Notes under the pieces: model-generated | The model's database searches: none | Seen by the model: only the letters and a program-made list of their open reading frames with translations | What the model was told of the DNA's origin: nothing | Position numbers and translations under genes: made by a program | From: Zoogloeaceae bacterium | Lineage (GTDB): Bacteria; Pseudomonadota; Gammaproteobacteria; Burkholderiales; Rhodocyclaceae | DNA: 64,000 bases | Assembly: GCA_024235595.1 (NCBI GenBank) | Contig: JACKMC010000003.1 | Location: 1-64,000 of the forward strand | Direction of reading: 5' to 3' | In this document: positions 16,130-23,428 of the stretch, in pieces | Position numbering within the stretch: the stretch's first letter is position 1 | Layout: each line of letters begins with the position of its first letter

Positions 16130-16978
16130 CTACGCAGGAAGTGGCACGAGGCGCTTTGCGAGGCATAGGTCGGCCCAGGCCTTGGCCTTGTCGCCCTGGT
16201 TGCGCAGCAGGTAGGCAGGATGATACGTGACGATCAAGGGGATGCCCTTGTAATCGTGGGTTTCGCCCCTCACCCCAGCGATCCGGATCTCGCGCTTGAG
16301 CAACACCTGGGCGGCGGGGCGGCCGAGCGCAATGATCAATTTCGGCTGCAGCAACTCGATCTGTCGTTCGAGAAACGGAAAGCATGCGGCGAGTTCTTCG
16401 CTGGCCGGGGTGCGGTTGCCAGGCGGTCGACACTTGACTGCGTTGGCGATGAAGATGCCCTCTGCGCGCGAGGCGCCGATCGAGGCGAGCATTGCATCCA
16501 GCAATCTGCCTGCCTGGCCGACGAAGGGCTCGCCCTTCTGATCCTCTTCCGCACCGGGACCTTCTCCGACCATGAGCCAGGTCGGCCGTCGGTCACCAAC
16601 TCCGGGTACGGTGAGCTTGCGCCGTTCGCACAGACTGCAGGCGGTGCAATCGCTGATCGCCCGCTCGAGCCCGCTCCAATCCAGGCCGCCAGGCGATGGC
16701 GGCTGCCGCGCGCCGAGCGGAGGCGTCCTCGGCTGAGGCGCATCCAATCTCGCGGCCATGCGGGGGGGCACTGCAGGCCTTCGGACAGCCGCTCCGCCCG
16801 TCGCTCGTGTGGGCGGCGTTTGCGGTATGGCGGCTGCAGCTACTTCGCGAACCGCCTCGGAATCGTCCCCGGAGGTGTGGTCGGCGACAGCCCTGGGCGC
16901 TTCCTGGGAGGCGCCGCGCAAGCGCCACAGCGGGCCCAGCCCCATTTCGCGCAGCATGGACTCGCGCGTCGCGCTCAT
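16130..16978 (-). CDS. Uracil-DNA glycosylase, family 4 (Fe-S)
   Basis: This enzyme removes uracil from DNA. The catalytic region (about residues 95-282) has the four cysteines that hold the iron-sulfur cluster in family 4 enzymes (CTACSLC, later AVKC and AAC), the GEGPGAEED water-activating block, the EPFVGQAG segment and the VTYHPAYLLR catalytic motif. The first 90 residues are a low-complexity linker rich in Ala, Pro and Arg, common in betaproteobacterial versions. The start overlaps rimI by four bases, placing it last in tsaB-rimI-udg. Confidence 0.93.
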   Translation of the reverse strand: MSATRESMLREMGLGPLWRLRGASQEAPRAVADHTSGDDSEAVREVAAAAIPQTPPTRATGGAAVRRPAVPPRMAARLDAPQPRTPPLGARQPPSPGGLDWSGLERAISDCTACSLCERRKLTVPGVGDRRPTWLMVGEGPGAEEDQKGEPFVGQAGRLLDAMLASIGASRAEGIFIANAVKCRPPGNRTPASEELAACFPFLERQIELLQPKLIIALGRPAAQVLLKREIRIAGVRGETHDYKGIPLIVTYHPAYLLRNQGDKAKAWADLCLAKRLVPLPA

Positions 16979-17430
16979 CGCAATTCCCGCCGCATCACGA
17001 TCGCATCCTCGCGTCCGTCGAGGCCGGGATAATAGGCCTTGCGGCGCCCGATCGCCTCGAAGCCGTGCTTGCGGTACATGGCGATCGCCGCTGCGTTGGA
17101 CGGGCGCACCTCGAGAAACATCTGGCCCGCGCCGCGCTCCCTGGCGACCTCGAACAGGTGTCCGAGCAGCGCCTCACCGATGCCGCGATGCTGGACCGGG
17201 GCGCTCACGCTGATGTTTAGCAGATGGGCCTCGTCGAGCACCAACATCAGGATCCCGTAGGCGACCGGTTTCCCCGACTCGCGGCTCAACCAGCAGCTGT
17301 AGCCGGCAGCCAGCGAATCGGCGAAATTGCCTCTTGTCCATGGGTGACTGTGAAGACCTTGCTCGGCACTGCTGACCCAGTCGAGGTCGTCCACCGACAT
17401 CGGCTCGAACTCGAGCAGGCTCAGGCTCAT
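16975..17430 (-). CDS. rimI: Ribosomal protein S18-alanine N-acetyltransferase RimI
   Basis: A 151-residue GNAT acetyltransferase with the acetyl-CoA loop QHRGIGEALL (about residues 81-90) and the RimI-like segment NAAAIAMYRKHGF. RimI acetylates the N terminus of ribosomal protein S18. Placement between tsaB and the uracil glycosylase gene, with four-base overlaps on both sides, is a common betaproteobacterial arrangement and supports the call over a generic acetyltransferase. Confidence 0.92.
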   Translation of the reverse strand: MSLSLLEFEPMSVDDLDWVSSAEQGLHSHPWTRGNFADSLAAGYSCWLSRESGKPVAYGILMLVLDEAHLLNISVSAPVQHRGIGEALLGHLFEVARERGAGQMFLEVRPSNAAAIAMYRKHGFEAIGRRKAYYPGLDGREDAIVMRRELR

Positions 17431-18122
17431 GCCCGTCCGCCCTGCGCGAGTCGCTCGGCGGTCGTGCTTGCCACCTTGTTCCGCACATAGATCGGGCTTG
17501 CGAGAGCAGGGTCCAGCGCCGGCTGCTCGACCAGACGCCGCGCTGCCAGAGCGGCTACATCTTCAGCGGCAGGCGAGCGATCATCGAGAATCGTCGAAAA
17601 ACGCGCCCGCAATCCCTCTTCCAAGGCGCCGGCGTGCACCCGGAACGCCGATCCGATGCCGATCAGCGGCGAATCCGTGGCCGGAATCGTCCAGTCGGCG
17701 GGGGCAATGCAGCCGGGTGGCCAACTCGCGACCGGCATGCCGCCGAGGCAATGAAAGCCGGCCCAGTAGAGCTCGCCCATCCGTGCGTCGATTGCCGCGA
17801 CGACGATCCCGTCGACGACCTGTGCCGCCAGCGCATCGAGCGTGCCGACCGGCACAACTCCGATTCCGGCCCCCATCGCCAGCCCCTGGGCCAGGCCGCA
17901 ACCAAGTCTCAGTCCGGTAAATGCGCCGGGTCCGGCGCTGAAGGCGATCCCGTCAAGATCGCCAACTCGACAGCTGGCATCGGCCAGCAGCTTGCTGACC
18001 CGCTGGAGCACGGTGGCCGACTGGGCCGGTCCCGTTTCCAGCACCAGACTGTGCGTTTCGAGACCGCACCGCAATGCGACGCTGCCTGCTTCGCCGGAGG
18101 TTTCAAAGGCGAGAATCTTCAT
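17427..18122 (-). CDS. tsaB: tRNA t6A biosynthesis protein TsaB
   Basis: TsaB partners with TsaD, TsaC and TsaE to make threonylcarbamoyladenosine at position 37 of ANN-decoding tRNAs. The 231-residue protein has the ASKHA-fold opening MKILAFETSGEAGSVAL and the FSAGPGAFTGLRLG block, and lacks the metal-binding histidines of TsaD, as expected for TsaB. It heads the unit with rimI and the glycosylase gene, overlapping rimI by four bases. Confidence 0.94.
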   Translation of the reverse strand: MKILAFETSGEAGSVALRCGLETHSLVLETGPAQSATVLQRVSKLLADASCRVGDLDGIAFSAGPGAFTGLRLGCGLAQGLAMGAGIGVVPVGTLDALAAQVVDGIVVAAIDARMGELYWAGFHCLGGMPVASWPPGCIAPADWTIPATDSPLIGIGSAFRVHAGALEEGLRARFSTILDDRSPAAEDVAALAARRLVEQPALDPALASPIYVRNKVASTTAERLAQGGRA

Positions 18123-18173
18123 GCGCCGATTGTAACCGCAAGCAAGCGTGCATCAGGCACTTCGCGCGCCACG

Positions 18174-18521
18174 CTAGCTATCGTTGTTGCGCTTGCTCGC
18201 CTTGTTCTTGTTCTTGCGCCGCTCGTAAACATCACGGGCAGCGTCGCCGATGTCCTTGCGTAGATTGCGACGCTCCTCGTCGCTGAGCCGCTGGCGACCA
18301 TCGCGGCTGTTGCTGCCCTTGCGGGGATGCTGATCAAGCGTTCGCCGGATCTCGGCGCGTCGCTCGCTCTCGCTCTGCGGTTGCGGGACAACCGCATTGT
18401 CGCGGAGATCCGCTTCGCGCGCCACGGGTTGCGCGAGCGCCGACGACGACAGCGCGAGTATCGCCACCGCGGCAAGGGCCGGCAGGTGGAGGCGACGCGG
18501 ACGGGATTCAGCAAGCTGCAA
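18174..18521 (-). CDS. Small exported, highly charged protein of unknown function
   Basis: I do not recognise a family. The 115-residue product has a signal peptide (LPALAAVAILALSSSALAQ, about residues 13-31) followed by a strongly charged, Arg/Lys/Asp-rich region that looks largely helical or disordered, ending in a lysine-rich tail. The only workable start is TTG at 18521, nine bases after a GGAG; no ATG is in frame. It is transcribed away from the OmpR/EnvZ-type pair, and the candidate response-regulator site at 18627-18672 lies between them, so it might belong to that regulon. Confidence 0.62.
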   Translation of the reverse strand: MQLAESRPRRLHLPALAAVAILALSSSALAQPVAREADLRDNAVVPQPQSESERRAEIRRTLDQHPRKGSNSRDGRQRLSDEERRNLRKDIGDAARDVYERRKNKNKASKRNNDS

Positions 18522-18626
18522 TGGGGCAGGCTCCGGGAGCGAAAGTTTGGCGAGGCGGGTTTAGAAGCGAGCTTAGCGCTTCCGACGGCCGTGGTGTAGC
18601 GGCGATTCGCACGACGGGCAAGCTAC

Positions 18627-18672
18627 TGTAAGCATTTGTAAGCCGTGCCGCCGCTGCTTACGAAGCGTTACG
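18627..18672. promoter_or_regulatory. Candidate response-regulator binding site (paired direct repeats)
   Basis: TGTAAGC at 18627 and 18637 repeat with a 10-base period, and the opposite strand holds CGTAACGC and CGTAAGC with the same period at 18656-18672. Two tandem pairs facing each other are what an OmpR-type dimer pair would recognise. The site lies 67 bases before the response regulator start. Confidence 0.5.
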
Positions 18673-18738
18673 CGTGGCCCGGCGCCCAGTTCGACAAGAT
18701 GCTTGGCACGAAGCTCGCTCGCCAGCTACGATGACCGG

Positions 18739-19467
18739 ATGTCAAGACATCGCTATCGAATCCTCCTGATTGACGACGACGCCAGATTGCGCGACCTCCT
18801 TAATCGCTATCTCAGCGAGCAAGGCTTTTCGGTAAAGGCCGTGGCCGATGCAGTCGCCATGGACCGCGCGCTTCATCGCGAGCACTACGATCTGATGGTG
18901 CTTGATCTCATGCTGCCCGGCGAGGATGGGCTCGCGATCTGTCGCCGGCTTCGCGCTGCGGAGAACAGCCTGCCGATCGTGATGCTTACCGCGAAGGGTG
19001 ACGATGTAGACCGCATCGTCGGCCTCGAGATGGGCGCCGACGACTATCTGGCCAAGCCCTTCAACCCGCGTGAGTTGGTGGCCCGTATCAATGCCGTGCT
19101 TCGGCGCCAGCCGCAGTCGCCTCCCGGCGCGCCAAGCGTCGACGAGGAGGTGGTGGCCTTCGGCAGGGTGGAAGTCAATCTCGGCACCCGCACGCTCAGC
19201 CGCGACGGCGAGGAACAGGCTCTTACGACCGGCGAGTTCTCCTTGTTGAAAGTCCTGCTGCAGCATCCTCGTCAGCCGCTGTCGCGCGACAAATTGATGG
19301 AGATGGCACGCGGCCGCGAGTATGAGGTGTTCGATCGCGCCATCGACGTGCAGGTTTCACGCCTTCGCAAGCTCGTGGAAGAGGACCCTTCGAAGCCACG
19401 TTACATCCAGACGGTTTGGGGCTTCGGCTATGTGTTCGTCCCGGATGGTGCAAAAGACGCCGACTGA
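18739..19467 (+). CDS. ompR: OmpR-family response regulator
   Basis: A 242-residue two-component response regulator. The receiver domain (1-125) has the acidic pocket IDDD, phosphoacceptor D56 in VLDLMLPGEDG and the conserved Lys in LAKPF; the C-terminal winged helix (about 140-235) has the RGREYEVFDRAIDVQVSRLR signature of OmpR itself. The ATG at 18739 gives the normal N terminus; an earlier in-frame start was rejected. It is followed by envZ after 36 bases. The specific role in osmotic or envelope response is inferred from family. Confidence 0.9.
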   Translation: MSRHRYRILLIDDDARLRDLLNRYLSEQGFSVKAVADAVAMDRALHREHYDLMVLDLMLPGEDGLAICRRLRAAENSLPIVMLTAKGDDVDRIVGLEMGADDYLAKPFNPRELVARINAVLRRQPQSPPGAPSVDEEVVAFGRVEVNLGTRTLSRDGEEQALTTGEFSLLKVLLQHPRQPLSRDKLMEMARGREYEVFDRAIDVQVSRLRKLVEEDPSKPRYIQTVWGFGYVFVPDGAKDAD

Positions 19468-19503
19468 GCATCCAGCCCCCTGCACCGCAGGCCAGGCCGC
19501 CTG

Positions 19504-20853
19504 ATGTCGACAAAATGGTCCGTGTGGCCGAGAACGCTGCTTTGGCAGACCTTCCTGGTGGTGGCGCTGGTGATGGTGCTTGCGCTGACGGCGTGGTACC
19601 AGATTTTCCGCCACCTGCAACAGGGGCCGCGGGCAAACGATCTCGCGCAGATGGTGGTGAGTGTGGTGAACCTCACCCGAACCGCACTCATCAACGCCGA
19701 ACCGCGTCGGCGACGGGAACTGCTCATCGACCTTGCCGCGCTCGAGGGCATCCGCATCTACCCGGCCGAGCAGCAGGACGAGATCGAGCCGCTGCCGGAT
19801 AGCCGGCCCTTGATCCTGCTGACCGAGGCGATCAGACGCAGCCTTGGCGAACAGACTCGCTTCGCGGCCTCGTGGGAAGGACTCGAGGGATTCTGGGTAA
19901 GTTTCAAGCTGGATCCGCAAGACCGTGACGAATACTGGGTGATGCTGCCAGCCGATCGGGTGGTTCGGCCGCGCGCGGTCGACTGGCTCGGCTGGGCCGC
20001 GGTGGCGCTCGGCTTGTCGCTGCTGGCGGCCTATCTCATCGTTTCGCGGATCAACCAGCCGCTGCGTGGCATCGCCGGGGCGGCGCGCGCCGTCGGGCGT
20101 GGCGAGACGCCGCCACCCTTATCCGAACGGGGCGCCTCGGACATCGCCGACGTGGCCCGCGCCTTCAACCAGATGGCCGGCGATCTGGCCCGCCTCGATG
20201 CCGATCGCCGCCTCATCCTCGCAGGCGTGTCCCACGATTTGCGCACACCGCTGGCACGCTTGCGCCTGGGGGTGGAGATGTCTCCAGCCGATGATGAAGA
20301 GCGGGAGGCGATGGTGACCGACATTGAGGAGATGGATCGCATCATCGGGCAGTTCGTCGACTTCGGTCGTGACGGCCAAAGCGAGTCGGACGTCGACCTC
20401 GATATCGGGGCCTTGCTGGAGGAGATCCACGCCGACTATCTTCGTCGCGGCCTTGCCTTGTCGCTTGAGGGCGTCAGTCACTTCACGATCAAGGCAAGAC
20501 CGCTTGCGCTGCGCCGCGCGATCACGAACCTCATCGACAACGCTCACCGCTATGCAGGACACGGGCAGGACGTGGACCTTGCGCTCAGACGGGACGGCGG
20601 ACACTTGCGGATCGAGGTTCTCGATCGCGGCCCGGGCATTCCGGCTGATGAGGTGGAGCGCCTGAAGCGCCCGTTCACCCGACTCGAAAGCGCACGCACG
20701 GACGCGCGCGGCTCGGGCCTGGGTCTGGCGATTGTTGACCGCATCGCGCGCGGACACGGCGGCGAGCTGCGCCTGCTGCAGCGCGATGGCGGCGGCCTTC
20801 GTGCGGTCCTGGAAATGCCGCTGAAAGGGATTCCACACGAGAAACCGGCCTGA
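19504..20853 (+). CDS. envZ: EnvZ-type sensor histidine kinase
   Basis: This 449-residue membrane kinase pairs with the upstream response regulator. It has a transmembrane segment at residues 12-32, a periplasmic domain of about 125 residues, a second span at about 160-180, a HAMP domain, the H box with H244 in GVSHDLRTPLARLR, an N box (NLIDNAHRY), and G boxes (DRGPGIP, GSGLGLAIV). Length and order match EnvZ. The stop codon falls inside a 10-base-stem hairpin that probably ends the transcript. Confidence 0.9.
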   Translation: MSTKWSVWPRTLLWQTFLVVALVMVLALTAWYQIFRHLQQGPRANDLAQMVVSVVNLTRTALINAEPRRRRELLIDLAALEGIRIYPAEQQDEIEPLPDSRPLILLTEAIRRSLGEQTRFAASWEGLEGFWVSFKLDPQDRDEYWVMLPADRVVRPRAVDWLGWAAVALGLSLLAAYLIVSRINQPLRGIAGAARAVGRGETPPPLSERGASDIADVARAFNQMAGDLARLDADRRLILAGVSHDLRTPLARLRLGVEMSPADDEEREAMVTDIEEMDRIIGQFVDFGRDGQSESDVDLDIGALLEEIHADYLRRGLALSLEGVSHFTIKARPLALRRAITNLIDNAHRYAGHGQDVDLALRRDGGHLRIEVLDRGPGIPADEVERLKRPFTRLESARTDARGSGLGLAIVDRIARGHGGELRLLQRDGGGLRAVLEMPLKGIPHEKPA

Positions 20854-20871
20854 GCCGAAGACAGGCCGGTT
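20843..20871 (+). terminator. Hairpin at the envZ stop codon
   Basis: AACCGGCCTG (20843-20852) and CAGGCCGGTT (20862-20871) are exact complements around a nine-base loop. There is no U-tract, so termination efficiency is uncertain. Confidence 0.55.
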
Positions 20872-20909
20872 GCAGACTCGACGGATTATCCTGCATTCTT
20901 GCTCGCCTA

Positions 20910-21350
20910 GTGCAAACGAACAGCCTCACCGACATGCTTGCCGACAACACCCCCGAAGCCGAAGCCCGCGAAACACCCTATCTGCGCATCGGCGCCGAGC
21001 CCGGATTGCGCCGGCTGGTGCGGCGTTTCTACGAGCTCATGGACACCTTGCCGGAAGCCTGGGACGTTCGCAAGTTGCATCCGCAGGACTTGTCCGGCTC
21101 AGAAGAGAAGCTGTTCATGTACCTTTCCGGCTGGTTGGGCGGGCCGGACCTTTTTGTCGAACGCTTCGGCCATCCGCGGCTGCGCGCCAGACACCTGCCG
21201 TTCGAGATCGCAAGCCGCGAACGTGATCAATGGATGCTGTGCATGACACAGGCGATGAGCGAATGCGTGCGCGACGAGGTGCTTGCCGCCGCGCTGCTCG
21301 ATGCGATTGGCGGACTGGCCGATCATATGCGCAACCGCACCGACAGCTGA
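20910..21350 (+). CDS. Group 2 truncated globin
   Basis: A 146-residue haem protein of the truncated haemoglobin family, likely binding oxygen or nitric oxide. Family features: PYLRIGAEPGLRRLVRRFYE at the start of the globin fold, KLFMYLSGWLGGPDLFVERF, a proximal histidine in LRARHLPF and the group-2 tryptophan in DQWMLCM. The start is uncertain: GTG at 20910 gives the longest version; ATG at 20934 is equally possible and neither has a clear ribosome site. It lies 38 bases before ispZ and may be read with it. Confidence 0.85.
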   Translation: MQTNSLTDMLADNTPEAEARETPYLRIGAEPGLRRLVRRFYELMDTLPEAWDVRKLHPQDLSGSEEKLFMYLSGWLGGPDLFVERFGHPRLRARHLPFEIASRERDQWMLCMTQAMSECVRDEVLAAALLDAIGGLADHMRNRTDS

Positions 21351-21387
21351 AAAATGCGGACCCTCGCGAGTTGGATATAATCCAGCG

Positions 21388-21996
21388 ATGAAGTTTCTTT
21401 TCGATCTGCTTCCGGTCATTCTTTTCTTCGCCGCCTACAAGGTCGCCGGAGCGTACGACACCGCCTCGCTGGCCCTGGCGACGAGCCTGCTGGGTGGTGG
21501 CATCGATCTCAAGCAGGCGCCCATTCTGCTCGCCACCGCGGTTGCGATCTTCGCGACCCTTGGGCAGATTGCCTGGGTCTGGTTCCGTCACCGCAAGGTT
21601 GACACCATGCTGTGGGTGAGTCTCGTGATCGTCTCGGTGTTCGGCGGACTGACCATCGCTTTTCACAATCCGACCTTCATCAAGTGGAAACCGACGGCGC
21701 TGTACTGGCTCTTTGCGTGCGTACTGGGCGGGTCGAGCCTGCTGTTCGGGCGCAACCTGATCCGTAAGATGCTCGAGGCGCAAGTGACGCTGCCCGACCC
21801 GGTGTGGAGCCGCCTCAACATGGCCTGGGCCGGTTTCTTCGCACTCATGGGTTTCATCAACCTTTTCGTCGCGTACACCTACAGCGAGGAGATCTGGGTC
21901 AATTTCAAGCTGTTCGGCGGTATGGGATTGATGCTCGCGTTCGTTCTCGGTCAGGGGGTCTATCTCTCACGTTACATGGAAGAGGAAAAAACCTGA
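21388..21996 (+). CDS. yciB: Inner membrane septation protein A (YciB/IspZ)
   Basis: A 202-residue integral membrane protein with five hydrophobic segments, opening MKFLFDLLPVILFFAAYK and containing FHNPTFIKWKPTALYWLFA, both hallmarks of YciB (IspZ). Family members affect cell-envelope biogenesis and septation and interact with elongation and division proteins. The stop overlaps the start of yciI by one base (TGATG), so the genes are translationally coupled. The ATG at 21388 was chosen for the conserved N terminus. Confidence 0.93.
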   Translation: MKFLFDLLPVILFFAAYKVAGAYDTASLALATSLLGGGIDLKQAPILLATAVAIFATLGQIAWVWFRHRKVDTMLWVSLVIVSVFGGLTIAFHNPTFIKWKPTALYWLFACVLGGSSLLFGRNLIRKMLEAQVTLPDPVWSRLNMAWAGFFALMGFINLFVAYTYSEEIWVNFKLFGGMGLMLAFVLGQGVYLSRYMEEEKT

Positions 21997-22295
21997 TGTG
22001 GTATGCAGTGATTGCCGAAGACGTGCCTGACAGCCTCGCCGGCCGGCTGGCCGTGCGCGAGGCGCATCTGGAACGCCTCAAGGCGCTCCAGAATGACGGG
22101 CGTCTTCTGTTGGCCGGCCCCTTGCCCGCCATCGATTCACCGGACCCCGGGCCGGCCGGCTTCACCGGTAGCCTGGTCGTCGCGGATTTCGAATCGCTCG
22201 AGGCGGCTCAGGCCTGGGTGGCCGAAGACCCTTACACCAAGGCCGGGGTATATGCCCGGGCAAGCGTGAAGCCTTTCAAGAAGGTCCTGCCTTGA
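21996..22295 (+). CDS. yciI: YciI-family protein
   Basis: A 99-residue YciI-like protein (ferredoxin-like fold), opening MWYAVIAEDVPDSLAGRLAV, with the conserved His in REAHLERLKAL and the GPLPAID block containing the conserved Asp. The family is small and mostly uncharacterised; some members are dehydrochlorinases or hydrolases. It sits between yciB and bolA with overlaps at both ends, so it is surely part of the operon. Confidence 0.9.
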   Translation: MWYAVIAEDVPDSLAGRLAVREAHLERLKALQNDGRLLLAGPLPAIDSPDPGPAGFTGSLVVADFESLEAAQAWVAEDPYTKAGVYARASVKPFKKVLP

Positions 22296-22573
22296 GCAGC
22301 ACCGTCGCCATGATGCGCGAACGGCTGGAAGCGCTGGCGCCCTCCTCCATTGAAATAATCGACGACAGTGCCCGTCATGCCGGCCATGCGGGTGCGCGCA
22401 GCGGTGGTGGTCACTATCGCCTGCGTATCGTTGCCGACGCATTTGCCGGCAAATCGACCCTTGCCCGCCACCGTCTGGTCTATCAGGCGCTTGGCGAGCT
22501 GATGCGGCATGAAATCCACGCGCTCGCAATCGATGCCCGCAGCGCAGCCGAGTTGCACTCCCAAAACCAGTAA
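22292..22573 (+). CDS. bolA: BolA-family protein
   Basis: A 93-residue BolA protein with the class II KH-like fold and the conserved block HYRLRIVADAFAGKSTLARHR, followed by VYQALGELM and HALAIDA. BolA proteins pair with monothiol glutaredoxins in iron-sulfur trafficking and influence cell shape. The start is taken as TTG at 22292, overlapping the yciI stop; ATG at 22310 would lose the usual first residues and is the alternative. A peptidyl-prolyl isomerase gene follows after nine bases. Confidence 0.9.
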   Translation: MSSTVAMMRERLEALAPSSIEIIDDSARHAGHAGARSGGGHYRLRIVADAFAGKSTLARHRLVYQALGELMRHEIHALAIDARSAAELHSQNQ

Positions 22574-22582
22574 AGGATATCT

Positions 22583-23359
22583 ATGAAGCTGAAATACAGC
22601 CGGCTCGCGCTCGCCCTGCTTGCCGTTGCGAGTCTGCCTGCAATGGCGGCCACTGTTGCGACCGTCAACGGCGTCGCCATTCCTTCGGCGCGCGCGGATG
22701 CGCTGATCGCCGAACAGAAAGCCCAGGGTGCCCCGGATTCGGAGCAACTGCGCAACGCGGTCAAGGAGGAACTCGTGCGACGCGAGATCCTTCAGCAGGC
22801 GGCACAGAAAAAAGGTCTCGACAAGAACACCGAGGTTCAGGCGCAGATGGACATGGCCCGCCAGGCTGTGCTGATCCGTGCCTACCTGCAGTCCTTCGTC
22901 CAGGCCAACCCGATCTCCGACGCGGACATTCGCAAGGAGTACGACAACATCAAGTCGAGGCTTGGCGAAAAGGAATACAAGGCCCGCCATATCCTGGTTG
23001 AGAGCGAGGATCAGGCCAAGGCGATCATCGCCAAGCTCCAGGCCGGCGAGAAGTTCGAGGATCTCGCCAAGGAATCGAAGGATCCAGGCTCCAAGGATCG
23101 CGGTGGCGATCTCGGCTGGGCAAATCCAGGCATGTTCGTAAAGCCCTTCTCTGATGCCATGGTCGGCCTCGAGAAGGGAAAGTTCACGCCTCAGCCGGTG
23201 AAGAGCGATTTCGGCTACCACATCATCAAGCTCGAGGATGTGCGCGCGCTGAAGACACCGAGCTTCGAAGAGGTGAAACCGCAGATTCAGCAAAGACTGC
23301 AGCAACAGAAGGTCGAGAAGCATCTTCTGGATTTGCGCGGCGAGGCGAAAGTGCAGTGA
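22583..23359 (+). CDS. Periplasmic peptidyl-prolyl cis-trans isomerase (parvulin type)
   Basis: This 258-residue protein folds other exported proteins. It has a signal peptide cleaved after AMA (about residue 21), a SurA/PrsA-like N-terminal helical domain and a parvulin domain (about residues 130-225: KARHILVESEDQAKAII, GGDLGWANPGMFV, VKSDFGYHIIKLEDV). GGATATCT before the ATG is a weak ribosome site. It is the last gene of yciB-yciI-bolA-ppi; a strong hairpin follows. Confidence 0.92.
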   Translation: MKLKYSRLALALLAVASLPAMAATVATVNGVAIPSARADALIAEQKAQGAPDSEQLRNAVKEELVRREILQQAAQKKGLDKNTEVQAQMDMARQAVLIRAYLQSFVQANPISDADIRKEYDNIKSRLGEKEYKARHILVESEDQAKAIIAKLQAGEKFEDLAKESKDPGSKDRGGDLGWANPGMFVKPFSDAMVGLEKGKFTPQPVKSDFGYHIIKLEDVRALKTPSFEEVKPQIQQRLQQQKVEKHLLDLRGEAKVQ

Positions 23360-23380
23360 TTCCGAGCGGACGCTGAAACG

Positions 23381-23406
23381 GGAAAAGGGCCACGCGGCCC
23401 TTTTCC
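23381..23406. terminator. Bidirectional intrinsic terminator
   Basis: GGAAAAGGGCC and GGCCCTTTTCC form an 11-base stem with an ACGC loop. The T-run sits in the right arm for the + strand and, by symmetry, in the corresponding arm for the minus strand. It separates convergent genes ending at 23359 and 23429. Confidence 0.85.
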
Positions 23407-23428
23407 GTCTTTGGCCGCAACACCCCGA

